64,000 nucleotides of DNA, from contig OZ231128.1 of NCBI GenBank assembly GCA_965153355.1, positions 27,280,001 to 27,344,000 on the forward strand, written 5' to 3'. How positions within the stretch are numbered: the stretch's first letter is position 1; the number at the start of each line of letters is the position of its first letter. A program made the translations under genes and the position numbers. Positions 51,623 to 63,045 of this stretch are shown here, piece after piece. The stretch comes from Flaccisagitta enflata. Its lineage: Eukaryota > Chaetognatha > Sagittoidea > Aphragmophora. The notes beneath the pieces are model-generated. The model ran no database searches. It saw only the letters and a program-made list of their open reading frames with translations, and had not been told where the DNA came from.

Positions 51623-52872
51623 GGTGTTAATAAACGCCAAATAAACACCATTTATAAAGAATGCTATACAACTGTTTATAAACATTAGAAGATGCACATC
51701 AAATAAACAAGAAATGCTGTTTATAAATGACTGTGTATCACCGTTTATGAACGGAGAAAAAAAATTGTTTGCCTGAAAAAGTCCATGCGAGAAAATATTC
51801 TATAAAAAATCAAAATTTTGAAGGTTGCTACTTATCTTTTTGGTTCCAAAAATTGTTAAAAAGAGCCCATCATTGATCGTTTATAAACACAACAATATTG
51901 ATGTTTGTAAACAACAAAAATCAAGTGTTTTTAAATGCTAGATATTTTGAGTTTACAAACGCCAAAAGAACAAACAAAAATTGTTTATTTGCCCCCTATT
52001 TTTTGTTTATAACCACAAAAATTGCAATGGAAAAAGAACTTAAGATCTTTTTTTTCTCTCCCCCTCATTCTGCTTCTCATCCTCATCCAAAATTGTTTAT
52101 TTGCCCTTTATATCTTTGGCAAATAAACAAAAAATTGTTGATTTGGTGCCATAAAATTTTTTTCATAAATTTTTTTGTTTATAAACACCTGAAATATGTA
52201 TCTCATAAACAAATTTGTTTATTTGATACTATAAATTTGATCTCATAAACATTTACACTCCTTCCAAATTTTTTGTGTTTATAAACACCAAAAATATATT
52301 ACTCATAAACAGATTTTTATATTTCTCTCCTCTCCCCTTCCTCCTCCTCCTCCTCCTCCTCATCCAAAATTTTTTATTTGCCACAATTGCTTTTGTATTT
52401 GAACAAATGTTTATTTGCTCCCATTTTCTTTTGTATCTATACAAATGGTTATTTGCTTCCAATTTTTTTTACAAATAAACAAAAATCTTTTATTTGGCAT
52501 TTATCAACACAAAACATTTAGCATTTACAAACACTTAATTCTTGTTATTTATAAACATCAATATTATTGTGTTTATAAACGATCAATTATAAGCTCTTTT
52601 TAGCATTTTTGGAGTAAAGAAAATTAGAAGCAAAATTTTGATCATTTTTGTAGATTCTGTACTTGTGTGGTCATTTTCAGTTTGTACTGATCAGGTCAAA
52701 CAATTTCCTATTTTCCTATATTCATAAACAGTGATATATAGTTATTTATAAACAGCATCTTTTACTGCCATATAAACAATTTTTGTTTATCTAACTTACA
52801 TTTTTTACGTTTATAAATAGTTGTATAGCATTGTTTATAAATGGTGTTTATTTGGCGTTTATAACTAACACC
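51623..52872. mobile_element. 1.25-kb TIR element packed with GTTTATAAAC motifs
   Basis: Left GGTGTTAATAAACGCCAAAT then AAACACCATTTATAAA.AATGCTATACAAC, matched inverted at the right by GTTGTATAGCATTGTTTATA then AATGGTGTTTATTTGGCG, about 55 bp with few differences. The interior repeats the palindromic core GTTTATAAAC and half-sites TTGTTTAT many times. No long frame. Superfamily unclear; target duplication not resolved. Confidence 0.75.
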
Positions 52873-53239
52873 TAATTTGGGGATGTAATACTTGTTTTGA
52901 TTATGATAATGATTTCAAATTTCTCAATATCAATGTAACTAACAAATTTTGGATGGTACAGTCAAAAGGGCTCTTACTGATTCCCATTCTCGAAATCCGT
53001 TTGACTGGGGTTTCACTGTTTCAGAATGTAATGATATGAAATTATAAAGATGTTGAGACAAAGAAAAAAATATAAACTGATTTCTCCTTACTTTCCCTTC
53101 ACCCCCCCTTCCCCATGCCTCCTTTCCCCCACACCTACCCATCCCCTTCCCCCACGTCTTTCCTCCCCATGCCACCCCTCATCCCTCCACACATCCTACC
53201 CCCTACATCTCCTCCCCACGCCTTCTTACCCCCCCCCCC
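52873..53239. other. Intron, non-coding, with C-rich tract
   Basis: A C-rich pyrimidine tract (CCCCATGCCTCCTTTCCCCC-like) at 53,095-53,245. Frames here are low complexity. Confidence 0.5.
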
Positions 53240-53685
53240 CACGCTTCAAAGAAACATGAGGAGACATGGAGAGACATTGAAAGACATGGCGCGCTGCCAT
53301 TGATTGACATGAAGAGACATGAAGCGACATGAAAAGATATGAAGTGACGTAAGAGACATAAGAGACAAAAGAGACATAAGAGACTTAAGACAAGAGAGGC
53401 ATAAGAGAAAAAAGAGTCATAAGAGACATGTGAGAATGAGAGATGATATGTAGGAGACATGTAGGAGACATTTAGGAGACACATAAGAGTTCAAAGGGAC
53501 AAAAGAGACAATTGAGACAAATGAGTCACAGGAGACATAAGTGACATAAGAGACATTGGAGGCAGGAGAGACATTAGAAACAAGAGTGACAGGAGAGACA
53601 TGAGAGACATGAGAGACAGAAGAGACATGAAAAGATATGAAGAGACATGAGGAGTTATGAAGAGAAATAAAGAGAAAACCTTAGA
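53240..53685. repeat. GAGACATAAGA minisatellite
   Basis: Units of 9-12 bp such as AGAGACATAAG, AGAGACATGA and AGGAGACAT, strongly diverged in length. Contains a CATGGCGCGCTGCCATTGAT stretch (53,285-53,305) similar to 50,840-50,858. Confidence 0.8.
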
Positions 53686-54131
53686 AATCGCCTTTGAAAA
53701 TTTCGCGTTCCAGATCTTCCTTCCTCTGAATCTTCCTTCGGACCTTCCTTCAGACCCTCTATTAGGGCCAATGGTTTTTGCATCAAATTAATTAAACACC
53801 TCAGCCTGCAGCTTTTTTAAACAGACTATATCTTTACTGTTGAAAACTACTCGCCATATGACTTTTCTCCGTCATTTAGAGGTGCCAGATTTGATATTTT
53901 GATCATAACTTGATGGTGGTTGTGGTAAAAATGTCAAATTTAGGTCATTTTGGCCGCCAAATTGGGCCACTTAGCCTTAGAAATCAAACCTAAAATCCAT
54001 GAGATTATAAAACTAGAGCTTAAGATCTCACTAGTGGTGCAATCCGCATGTTTCTATCATTTTTTGTTTAGATTTGAGAGCATTTCAAAGATGAAAGGGT
54101 TTGAAGGGAAAATGGCAGCTTCAATTTCAGT

Positions 54132-54861
54132 GGCAATTTTGACATTTTTCACAAATTTCAATATTTCGCGGCTTTGGATGAACCAATCTGCATAAAATTG
54201 GTGATCAAATTGAAGAGTTTTTCCTGTTCTAGCTGATGGTAAAAAAAATTATGATCGATATTCCCCTTAAATAATTTTAGAGACTGTAGAAGCAGGTGCA
54301 AAAAAATCTTTTTTTTTTTTGCAAATTGGTCAATTTTAGATGAAAAATTAAGCCACTTCCAATTTATAAAAAAGACTCAAAATCCATGAGCAAAATAAAG
54401 TACTGCTCAGGAGCTAACCAGTGGTGCAATCGGCGTGTCAATATGTTTTTGCACTTAGATTTTATAGAACTTCAAAGATTAGAATACCCAAAAATTGTTA
54501 TTTTGACATACCCTTAGATCTTTGAAGTTCTATAAAATCTAAATGCAAAAACATATTGACACGCCGATTGCACCACTGGTTAGCTCCTGAGAAGTACTTT
54601 ATTTTGCTCATCGATTTTAAGTCTTTTTATGAATTGGAAGTGGCCTAATTTTTCATCCAAAATTGACCAATTTGCAAAAAAATCGACTTTTTTGCACCTG
54701 CTTCTAGAGTCTGTAAAAATTTTTGGGGGGAATATCGATCAGAAATTTTTTCACCATCTGCTAGAGCAGGAAAAACTCTTTAATTTGATCACCAATTTTA
54801 TGCAGATTGGTCTATCCAAAGCCGGGAAGTACTGAAATTTGTGGAAAATGTCAAAATTGCC
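54132..54861. repeat. 730-bp near-perfect palindrome
   Basis: GGCAATTTTGACATTTTTCA at the left reads inverted as GAAAATGTCAAAATTGCC at the right, and matching continues to a centre near 54,495-54,505 (CATATTGACACGCCGATTGC facing GCAATCGGCGTGTCAATATG). The opposite arm of the foldback lacks it (58,155-58,165), so it is a separate insertion. Confidence 0.85.
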
Positions 54862-54884
54862 GTCAGAGGTTTTTCTCTCTGTAG

Positions 54885-55191
54885 TAGGGTGGTCACGAAA
54901 TAGGGTCAAATTTCAAAAAATGATATACTCTAGTTTTTTGCATAAATGTAATAAAAAAGAAGGTTCTCCCACAAGTAGAGGTCTGAATTTTAAGGTTAAA
55001 CTATGGCGGCAAAACTATAGGCTTCCTATGGCAATAAAAAAATCCCCATAGCAACCCTATAGTTTTGCCGACAAGGTTTCTTGTTTGATTTCACACCCCA
55101 GCTTGAGAGAAATCCTTCTTTTATTGGACAGTTGTGCAAAGGGCTCAAGTATGTCAATATATGAAATTTGACCCAATTCGGGACCACCCTA
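54885..55191. mobile_element. hAT-like MITE, 307 bp, 8-bp duplication
   Basis: TAGGGTGGTCACGAAATAGG then GTCAAATTTCA at left, inverted as TGAAATTTGACCCAATTCGG then GACCACCCTA at right. CTCTGTAG flanks both sides (54,877-54,884; 55,192-55,199). The unfilled site survives in the opposite foldback arm near 58,135. An inner ACTATAGG/CCTATAGT pair gives a second hairpin. Confidence 0.88.
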
Positions 55192-55466
55192 CTCTGTAGG
55201 GCTTCATAAAAAGGGCGAGCTCCCTGAAGTCAATCAAGTTGGGTCTCAAAATGTGCATAATACCTTGGGGAACACTAATCCAGGGTCGACATATCCATTT
55301 TCAGGTGCATGTTTGAATGTCTCCAAAAAATGTGCCCAAAATGGCCGTTTTTGGCGTTTTTTGGCCCAAAACCCATCTTAAACTTGGAGGAGAGCCATGA
55401 AATTTTACATGGACATGTATTAGACCCTAATAAAGCTGTATGTAAGAAATCATGAGGTTGCGAAAA

Positions 55467-56890
55467 GACATCGCCATATTATGGCAGGGATGTATGAACC
55501 ATGGGTCAAAATTCCTTTAAGGGACTGTTGTTGATGCCCAAAAAAATTTTCATGACCCTGAAAGCATTTTTTGTGTGTCAAATAACAATTTTTTGAAGAC
55601 CGTTGCACACAAAATCACAAAATTTAGCGATTTTTGGCCTTTTTTCAAGTTATCACCCATAAAAAAATTGAAATATGGCCAAAAAAATTTGCATGCACAT
55701 GTGATTGACCCTAATAAAGAACCAAGAAAAAACATTTTTTTGTTGAAAACAATTTTTAGGTACCAAAATTAGAAAAAACGGGTTTTCCGCGATTATTTAA
55801 AAGAAAAAGAATGGAGTTACCCACCTCAAAGTTCACCGATTTAAAAAAAATTTTTACTGGAGATACCTCATACCATCGACTACCTCCATGTAAAATTTCA
55901 ACCAAATTGGAGCAGTTTAAGTACCAAAAATTGTCTTTGAAAATAAAAAAATGGAAATAAATGACTTTGAAAATCCGAATCGGAGCAGTGTAAGTACCCA
56001 AAATTGACTTCGAAAATAAAAAAATGGAAATAAATGACTTCGAAAATTGTTTTTTTGCCTGAGACATCGCCATATTATGGCAGGGATGTATGAACCATGG
56101 GTCAAAATTCCTTTAAGGGACTGTTGTTGATGCCCAAAAAAATTTTCATGACCCTGAAAGCATTTTTTGTGCGTCAAATAACAATTTTTTGAAGACCTTT
56201 GCACACAAAATCACAAAATTTAGCGATTTTTGGCCTTTTTTCAAGTTATCACCAATAAAAAAGTTGAAATATGGCCAAAAAAATTTGCATGCACATGTGA
56301 TTGACCCTAATGAAGAAGCAAGAAAAAACATTTTTTTGTTGAAAACAATTTTTAGGTACCAAAATTAGAAAAAAACGGGTTTTCCGTGATTATTTAAAAG
56401 AAAAAGAATGTCGTTACCCACCTCAAAGTTCACCGATTTAAAAGAAATTTTTACTGGAGATACTTCATACCATTGACTACCTCCATGTAAAATTTCATCC
56501 AAATCGGAGCAGTGTAAGTACCAAAAATTGTCTTTGAAAATAAAAAAATGACCCAAAAGACATCAAAAATCGTCTTTTTGCCTGAGACATTGCCATATTA
56601 TGGCAGGGATGTATGAACCAAGGGCCAAAATTCCTTTTAGGGACTGTTGTTGATGCTCAAAAAAAAAATTCATGACCCTGTGAGTGTTTTTTGGGTGTCA
56701 AATAACAATTCTTTGAAGACCGTCGCATGAAAAATCGCTAAATGTGGCGGTTTAGGCCTTTTTTTGAGTCATATCCCTAATAAAAAAGATAAAATATGGC
56801 AAAAACATTTGCATGCACAGGTGATAGACCCTAAAAAAGAATCAAGAGAAGAAATTTTTTCATTTAAAAAATCTCTTGGTACTTAAATTT
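55467..56890. repeat. Three tandem units in the foldback centre
   Basis: Units of about 596 and 522 bp plus a partial third, each starting at CATCGCCATATTATGGCAGG or its variant and containing CCAAAAAAATTTGCATGCAC and TACCTCCATGTAAAATTTCA. The first unit holds an extra internal repeat of GAAAATAAAAAAATGGAAAT. Confidence 0.75.
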
Positions 56891-58535
56891 GAAAAAAAAG
56901 ATATTTTCATAATTTAGGTATCTAGAAATTGGCAAATTTCGCGATTTCGGGTCTGACGTTCTCCAAAAAATTGTTATTTGACACCCAAAAAATACTATCG
57001 GGGTCATGAAATTTTTTTTGGGCATCACCAAGAGTCCCCTAAAGGAATTTCAGCCCATGGTTCATAGGTGCCTGCCATATGTTGGCAATGTCTCAGGCTC
57101 AAAGACAATTTTTGGGGTATTTTTTGGCAAATTTTGAATTTTCAAAGGCAATTTTGGGTACTTAAAGTGCTCCGATTTTGATGAAATTTTACATGGAGGT
57201 AGTCCATGATATGAAGTATTTCCAGTATAAATTTTGTCCAAATTGGTTAACTTTTAGGGGGGGAAAATGTTTTTTTCTTTTAAAAAATCCCGAAAAAGCC
57301 ATTTTTTTCCAAATTTAGGTACCATAAAATTTTCAAAACCTCAAAAATTTTTACATACAGCTTAATTTGGGTCTAGTGTATGTGTGTGTGATATTTCATG
57401 CTGATATTTCAACTGATTTGTACGTTACAGGTTGAAAAAAAGCCTAAAATTGGCAATTTTTGCGACTTTCGGATTTGCGGTCTTCACTAAATCGTTATTT
57501 GACACCCAAAAAATGCTCTTAGGGTCACCAAATTTTTTTTGGGCATCACCAAGATTCCCCTAAAGGAATTTCAGCCCATGGTTCATAGGTGCCTGCCATA
57601 TTCTGGCAATGTCTCAGGCTCAAAGACGATTTTTTGAGTATTTTTTGGCGAATTTTGAATTTTCGAAGGCAATTTTGGGTACTTAAAGTGCTCCGATTTT
57701 TATGAAATTTTACATGGAGGTAGTCCATGATATGAAGTATCTCCAGTAAAAATTTTGTCCAAATCGGTCAACTTTAAGGGGGGGAAAAACATTTTTTTTC
57801 CTTAAAAAAATCGCAAAAAACCTGTTTTTTTCAAAATTTAGGCACCTTAAAATTTTCACAACCTCATGATTTTTTACATACAGCTTAATTAGGGTCCAAT
57901 ACATGTCCATGTAAAATTTCATGGCTCTCCTCCAAGTTTAAGATGGGTTTTGGGCCAAAAAATGCCAAAAACGGCCATTTTGGGCACATTTTTTGGAGAC
58001 ATTCGATTACGCACCTGAAAATGGATATGTCGACCCTGGATTAGTGTTCCCCAAGGTATTGCGCACATTTTGAGACCCAACTTGATTGACTTCAGGGAAC
58101 TCGCCCTTTTGACCCCCCTTTTCTTTGAGCTACAGAAAGAAAAACCTCTGACGGATTGTCACTGAAATTGAAGCCGCAATTTTCCCTTCAAACCCTTTCA
58201 TCTTTGAAATGCTCTCAAATCTAAACGAAAAATGATAAAAACATGCGGATTGCACCGCTAGTGAGATCTTGAGCTCTTGTCTTATAATCTCATGGATTTT
58301 AGGTTTGATTTCTAGGGTTAAGTGGCCCAATTTGGCGGCTAAAATGACCAAAATTTGACATTTTTACCACAACCACCATCAAGTTATGATCAAAATATCA
58401 AATCTGGCATCTCTAAATCACAGAGAAAAGTCATATAGCGAGTAGATTTCAACAGTATAGACATAGTCTGTTTAAAAAAGCTGCAGGCTGGGCTGTTCAA
58501 TTGATTTGATGCAAAAACCGTTGGCCCTAATAGAG

Positions 58536-60827
58536 ATACAAGGATGGAAATGTAAAAAATGGCCATATAGAGCATGTGATGTATGGATCGGCTCATAAAT
58601 ACATCGGCATTTTCAAAAAACTTCATTTTTAGCCTTTTTTACCAATTTCAGAATAATAATATCACTAAAACCGACAAACACTGTACAGTCATTTCCTGGC
58701 ACTTTTTTCTTGATGATAAAATAACTGAAATATGATGTTGAAACTAGTGCTTCTAGATTTTTATGATGAAATCTCTCAGATTGCCAAACTTAACGACTGT
58801 CCTTCACAGAACGCTAATCAGAACACTCAAAAACTAATTTTTTTAAGTTACTTACATCTTTACCCACCCTGAATTGCAATTAAGAATTTTCCACAGTGGG
58901 AAAAATGAGCTATAAACCCCAGATTGGTTGCAGTTTAAAGAGTTAAAACAACTAAATTGAGACCAATTAGGGGTATGAAGCGCTATCTTTAAAGTTGCAA
59001 TACTCAGGCCAAAATTTAGTGATTCTGTTGAGCAGGCACGCCGGGTACACTCCTTGCAATTTCAGCGTGCCCAACAGAGAATGAGCGTGCCTGGTTTTCG
59101 ACCTCATTTTTCTATTCACACTTGATTCTTATATAAAATGATACCAGTAATGGCGGCTATCGCCATTGGGAAAAAAGTTGTAAACATTGGCACTGCTATT
59201 CTTTTCATTGTGAGATTAAATCAAAAGTAATTGTATGTATTGTTTGCGCTAGAAACAGAGAAGAATAAGACAGCCAAATGAGCTAGGTGAGCTCAAAATC
59301 ACTAGTACAGACGAGCAGCTATGCTCAATCGCATGCTTTCTGGTATTTGCTTGCTTAATCATGTATCAAAACATTTATTCGTTGTATCTAAAATCAGAGA
59401 AGATAGACAGAGCTACCACTCGACTCAAAAAATCTTTCAATCTAGACTAATACCAGTTCCGTAGCTCAAACGGTTTAAAAGCTAGAGCCTTGCAAAGAGA
59501 AGAACTAATTTGCTAAAATGCATCTTTTCATAGGGATTGCAAAACTGAAATGGGCAACGTTTTCATTCAAACTAATGCCATCTTTTAACGAAAAAAGATA
59601 GCAATACAAGATTGGCGCCAAATGAAAGAACTTTCGAAGGGCTTTCAAATGATTTAAGATTTTGATAGGTTTTTCTTTGATTCATAGGTAAAATTAGCCA
59701 TCCAAAAGTGCGTCTTTTTTCTGAGTCATATGGTAAATGAGCTCAAAAGATAGCAGCTTTGCTCATCAACATGTTGTCCTGTATTTCATTGTCTTTTATT
59801 GATCTTAATTCAATCATCAGAAATGAAAAAAATTCAATAAGAATTTTTTGTAGAAAAGGATTGGAAAAATCAACTCAAAAAACAGTTGTCATTAGGTGTT
59901 TGGCGCCAAATGAAAAAGAATTATCAAACTATCCTAATCTTTTTATTTTGTTTGAGGGCTCATTTAATCGAGAGCCACAACTTACCAATAAGAAATAAAA
60001 CTATGTTTCTCTGGAATACTTCAAAAAGTTAAAGACTGATTTTAACTTTTTTTCCCGACTAGCATAAAAAAACATGTGTGAACCTCAACCGTTATTAAAC
60101 AATATAAAATCAAACTGACAAATATCAACTGCTTCATCAAAAGACATGTTGTAAATCATTTGCGTCAGTGTTACGTGTTTCATTTAGTCTCATGTTTGAT
60201 TCTCATACATTCAGGAAAACATTACACGGTTTATTTTACAGCGTTTTTCAGCGTCAAGGGAAAGAAAATCTGAAACCAGTTTTGGATTCCCCAGGCAATA
60301 TTTTACAAGGTCATTCTGACTACTGCGATTAAAAGACTAAAAAAATGATTTTCCAACTACATCTCCATATTCTATGTTTTACATCAAATTTCACGGGCAA
60401 AAAAATATGATCCTGGTCATTCCGATCAAAGACCTGACAAAATATGAGTAAATATTTGTATATGAGATGAATTTCGAGCAGCAACTATGCTGTTTATAGC
60501 GATTAGAAAATTCGGACACTTATTTTTTTTTAACACCTAAATCTACTTGATTTCCTGCTTGCTTCTTGCGTACAAGGATGCATTTTAAAAAATGAGATAG
60601 GTTTTATAGTTTGCATTCAAAAAAGCGAATTAATCCTTGACAAGATATGTTCAAGATGAGCGTAATCTTGAACTGGGACTCGAACTGTTTAGAAATGACA
60701 AGCAAATATGTGAGATAAAAATTGTGCTCTACTGCATATAGTTTGAACATGATTTATCGACATAGAATTAATCCTTTCAATTTAGTCAATAGTCATTCTA
60801 TCATGAGGTTTGCTGACTTTGATTCAG
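58536..60827. other. Last intron, final part
   Basis: AT-rich. Dispersed-motif copies are at 58,905-58,960, 59,405-59,480 and 59,595-59,660. A 79-residue frame at 59,759-59,998 has no recognisable domain. No further transposon ends recognised. Confidence 0.45.
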
Positions 60828-61599
60828 CTGTTCATATATCTATGGCAAAGATTGGGATCGATACAACTCTGGTGATAACACACTCACAACTCTCTCTCCA
60901 AATGGGTTCTTCGCCCGCCCTCCGGTGTCCGGCGACATTCCAATCAAACGAAAACATGCCGAAGCTTGGTCTTATGACAACAAAGTTTACATTTTTGGCG
61001 GTCAAGTCGACTATTTGGATCAAGATTCGCGAAAAGAAGATTTTATAGCCAGAGAAACGCACAAACACGATACCAACGAAACATTCGTGTTTGACACAAA
61101 AACCTCAATTTGGTCGCGTTTTAGAATCCGAGGTCAAGGACCATCACCTAGATCGATGTTCGCCCTCGCTCAACTTGATCATCGCGTATATATACATGGT
61201 GGGTCTAACCCCAAAACAGAGTATCTGAATGATTTTTTCGAGCTCGATTTGAAAACAGGGAGTTGGAGAGAGATAAAAGGATTTTCAACAAGTTTGAGAT
61301 ATCATTCACTCACACGCGTCTCACTTACTCAGCTTCTTCTTGTTGGCGGAAATCAAGGCCGGTGGCCGTACATTTCCAAGCAGGTTAAGATATTCGATGT
61401 CCTCACAGAAAAGTGGAAGAATGATTTGCCACTTCCAATAGAATTTGGTGGTGGTGAGGGGGGATTGAAACGGCATAAAGCGTTTGAGACATATAATGAA
61501 ACTCATGTGTCGGTAGTTTGTGTTGGAGGATTTGAGGATACGCAGCGTTGGAAACATTCCACGCACATGATAGCATTTGAGTTCCCTATTGAAAACTGA
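60828..61599 (+). CDS. Terminal kelch exon with stop (EGF-kelch gene)
   Basis: After CTTTGATTCAG the exon reads without a stop for 256 residues, starting CSYIYGKDWDRYN, to TGA at 61,597-61,599. At least four kelch segments are visible: HAEAWSYDNKVYIFGGQ, SMFALAQLDHRVYIHGGSN, YHSLTRVSLTQLLLVGGNQ and HVSVVCVGGFED, each with GG and followed by an F.FD/ELDL..W strand (VFDTKTSIWSRF, ELDLKTGSWREI, IFDVLTEKWKND). Together with the exon at 43,348 this gives about six blades, a usual propeller size. The acceptor is phase 2 while the previous kelch exon ends in phase 1, so one or more small exons are missing between them. No AATAAA signal is seen just after the stop. Confidence 0.85.
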
Positions 61600-61756
61600 T
61601 ATTGAAAGTCTTATTACAGATCCAAATTCTTGGTAAAAATCTTTAAGAAAATATAGGATTTTGAATTCTTTAGCATCTGACGTTGATTTAAAACTATGAA
61701 ATGAATTATCAAGATTTAATTTCCATATAAAAGTTGATATTTCACTCAATTGTAAA

Positions 61757-61862
61757 TTTTTTAGTTGCGTACACACAACTCTATAAGAGGCTTTGTCCAT
61801 CCTTTGGTCCGTCTGTCGGTCCGTCCGTAGGTCCATCAGTCAGCAAGAGTCTAAAAGTTGAA
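61757..61862 (+). repeat. HINE-like fragment, subfamily C
   Basis: TTTTTTAGTTGCGTACACAC, TATAAGAGGCTTTGTCCATC, GTC tract to CAGCAAGAGTCTAAAAGTTG. A foldback tag GGTCAGCGGTACCCGTGCCC follows at about 61,877. Confidence 0.65.
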
Positions 61863-61905
61863 TAGTCGCAAAAGCGGTCAGCGGTACCCGTGCCCTGCAT
61901 AGGTA

Positions 61906-62406
61906 CAGTAGATGTCGTCTAGACTTAGAAATACGGGGGCCCTCATATCCTAATTACCGTTTGCGCCAATGAAATGAAACTGTGTCTGTATAATGCTTAT
62001 GTCCTAAAGGGTTGACGATGGGGTATGGCAGCTCTGTGGATAGAAAATTCTTTTGAATATACTAAAACAAATTTACTCTGTTCACACAGTTGCCAGAATT
62101 GGTCTAGTGGTTAACTCACTTGACTTCAAATCCCTCTTGATCAATTTATTTCTTCAAAAGTTCCAGGTTCGAATCCCAGGCTGGTTTTGCAATTAAAGCA
62201 AAGCTGAAATTCTGCCATAAAAGTGATTGATCCAAACATTTTATACTAAAAGTTTTTTTTGTAAGGTAAGCCGTAGGGGGATGCCATACCCCATCGTCAA
62301 CCCCTTAGGGTCTATACATTACACTAGCAAAATATCAGTGCCCTCACTGTACTGATGCTGAGGTTATGAGCTCCCCCGTATTTCCAAGTCTAGACGACAT
62401 CTACAG
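61906..62406 (+). mobile_element. tRNA-core mariner-like MITE, intact, 501 bp
   Basis: TA|CAGTAGATGTCGTCTAGACT at the left, AGTCTAGACGACATCTACAG|TA at the right. The inverted repeats extend over 40 bp, including GGGGGCCCTCATATCC against GGTTATGAGCTCCCCC. A second inner inverted pair GGGTTGACGATGGGGTATGG / CCATACCCCATCGTCAACCC flanks the tRNA-like core. No transposase. Confidence 0.88.
62089..62188 (+). other. tRNA-like core with A and B boxes (copy 3)
   Basis: AATTGGTCTAGTGGTTAACT and CCAGGTTCGAATCCCAGG. The A box is closest to the tRNA-Glu/Asp type. The spacing between boxes (about 60 bp) is longer than in a plain tRNA, and no cloverleaf with proper acceptor stem closes. Confidence 0.7.
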
Positions 62407-62421
62407 TAGGTCATGATTATA

Positions 62422-62850
62422 GTTGAGCATAGGTCATCAACCCCTTCGGGGCCGCTACCCAAAAACGAGTATTTTGGAAGCTTTGTTTGGGGACTTTTGT
62501 TTGTTTGTTTATTTTTTTTGTTCGTCTGTTCATTCGTCCGTCCATCCCCCCCAGGCCCTCTCAAGCATTGAATCTGCCCTTTCAGGCCTAAAATTTGCCC
62601 TCAGACCTGCAATCCATGCTCTCAGGCCCAAAATTTGCCCCTCAGGCAGATTTAAGGCTTGAGAGGGCAGATTTCAGGCCGGAGAGGGCGGATTGCAGGC
62701 CTGACAGGGCAAATTTCAGGCCTGACAGGGCAGATTTCAGACCTGACAGGGCCTGGGGGGAGACGGATGGACGGATGGACGGACGAATGAATGAGCAAAA
62801 GTCCCTCTGTGTTCTACAGGACTTCGTCCCCTTGGGAGCCGCTGCCCTGC
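62422..62850. repeat. Foldback-family element
   Basis: Left CATAGGTCATCAACCCCTTC then GGGGCCGCTACCC is in reverse order to the usual outer end, so the left side is rearranged. The inner GGCCCTCTCAAGCATTGAAT units invert at about 62,640 to GAGAGGGCAGATTTCAGGCC. The right end is TGTGTTCTACAGGACTTCGT then CCCCTTGGGAGCCGCTGCCC. The array is the same unit family as at 1-1560. Confidence 0.7.
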
Positions 62851-62934
62851 TTCCTCTCACTCCAATTCACAATCATGCAAGGCAGGGCAACGGGTATCGC
62901 TGACCACATATTGCCCTTGGGCGACCTGTTGCTT

Positions 62935-63045
62935 ATGTGTCTGTGTTGGGTAGTAGGTTGGGTGTGGCTTTGGGTGTGAATGAGGGTTGGCCACCCCTGC
63001 CCACCCGTCCGCAACAATATTGTGACCCTGCGTCACTTGTCTTAT
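62935..63045 (+). repeat. HINE-like fragment, subfamily C distal end
   Basis: GTGTGAATGAGGGTTGGCCA, CCCCTGCCCACCCGTCCGCA, ACAATATTGTGACCCTGCGT. It matches inverted 49,210-49,260. Confidence 0.6.

Larger units (their letters stand above)
53757..58535. mobile_element. 4.8-kb foldback element
   Basis: Both ends read CTCTATTAGGGCCAA.GGTT going inward. Left 53,757-54,131 matches inverted 58,160-58,535; left 54,862-55,460 (minus a MITE) matches inverted 57,850-58,155. The centre has several copies of a unit starting GACATCGCCATATTATGGCA (55,467; 56,063; 56,585) facing inverted copies near 57,060-57,110 and 57,590-57,620. No long frame exists. It is non-autonomous and of unknown superfamily. Confidence 0.75.

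Noticed and set aside
59759-59998. 79-residue frame as the missing kelch exon
   Set aside because: There is no GG doublet or kelch strand pattern, and its borders do not give the needed phase.
62089-62188. Functional tRNA gene
   Set aside because: The boxes are present but the distance between them is too long and no cloverleaf or acceptor stem closes. It also lies inside a MITE.
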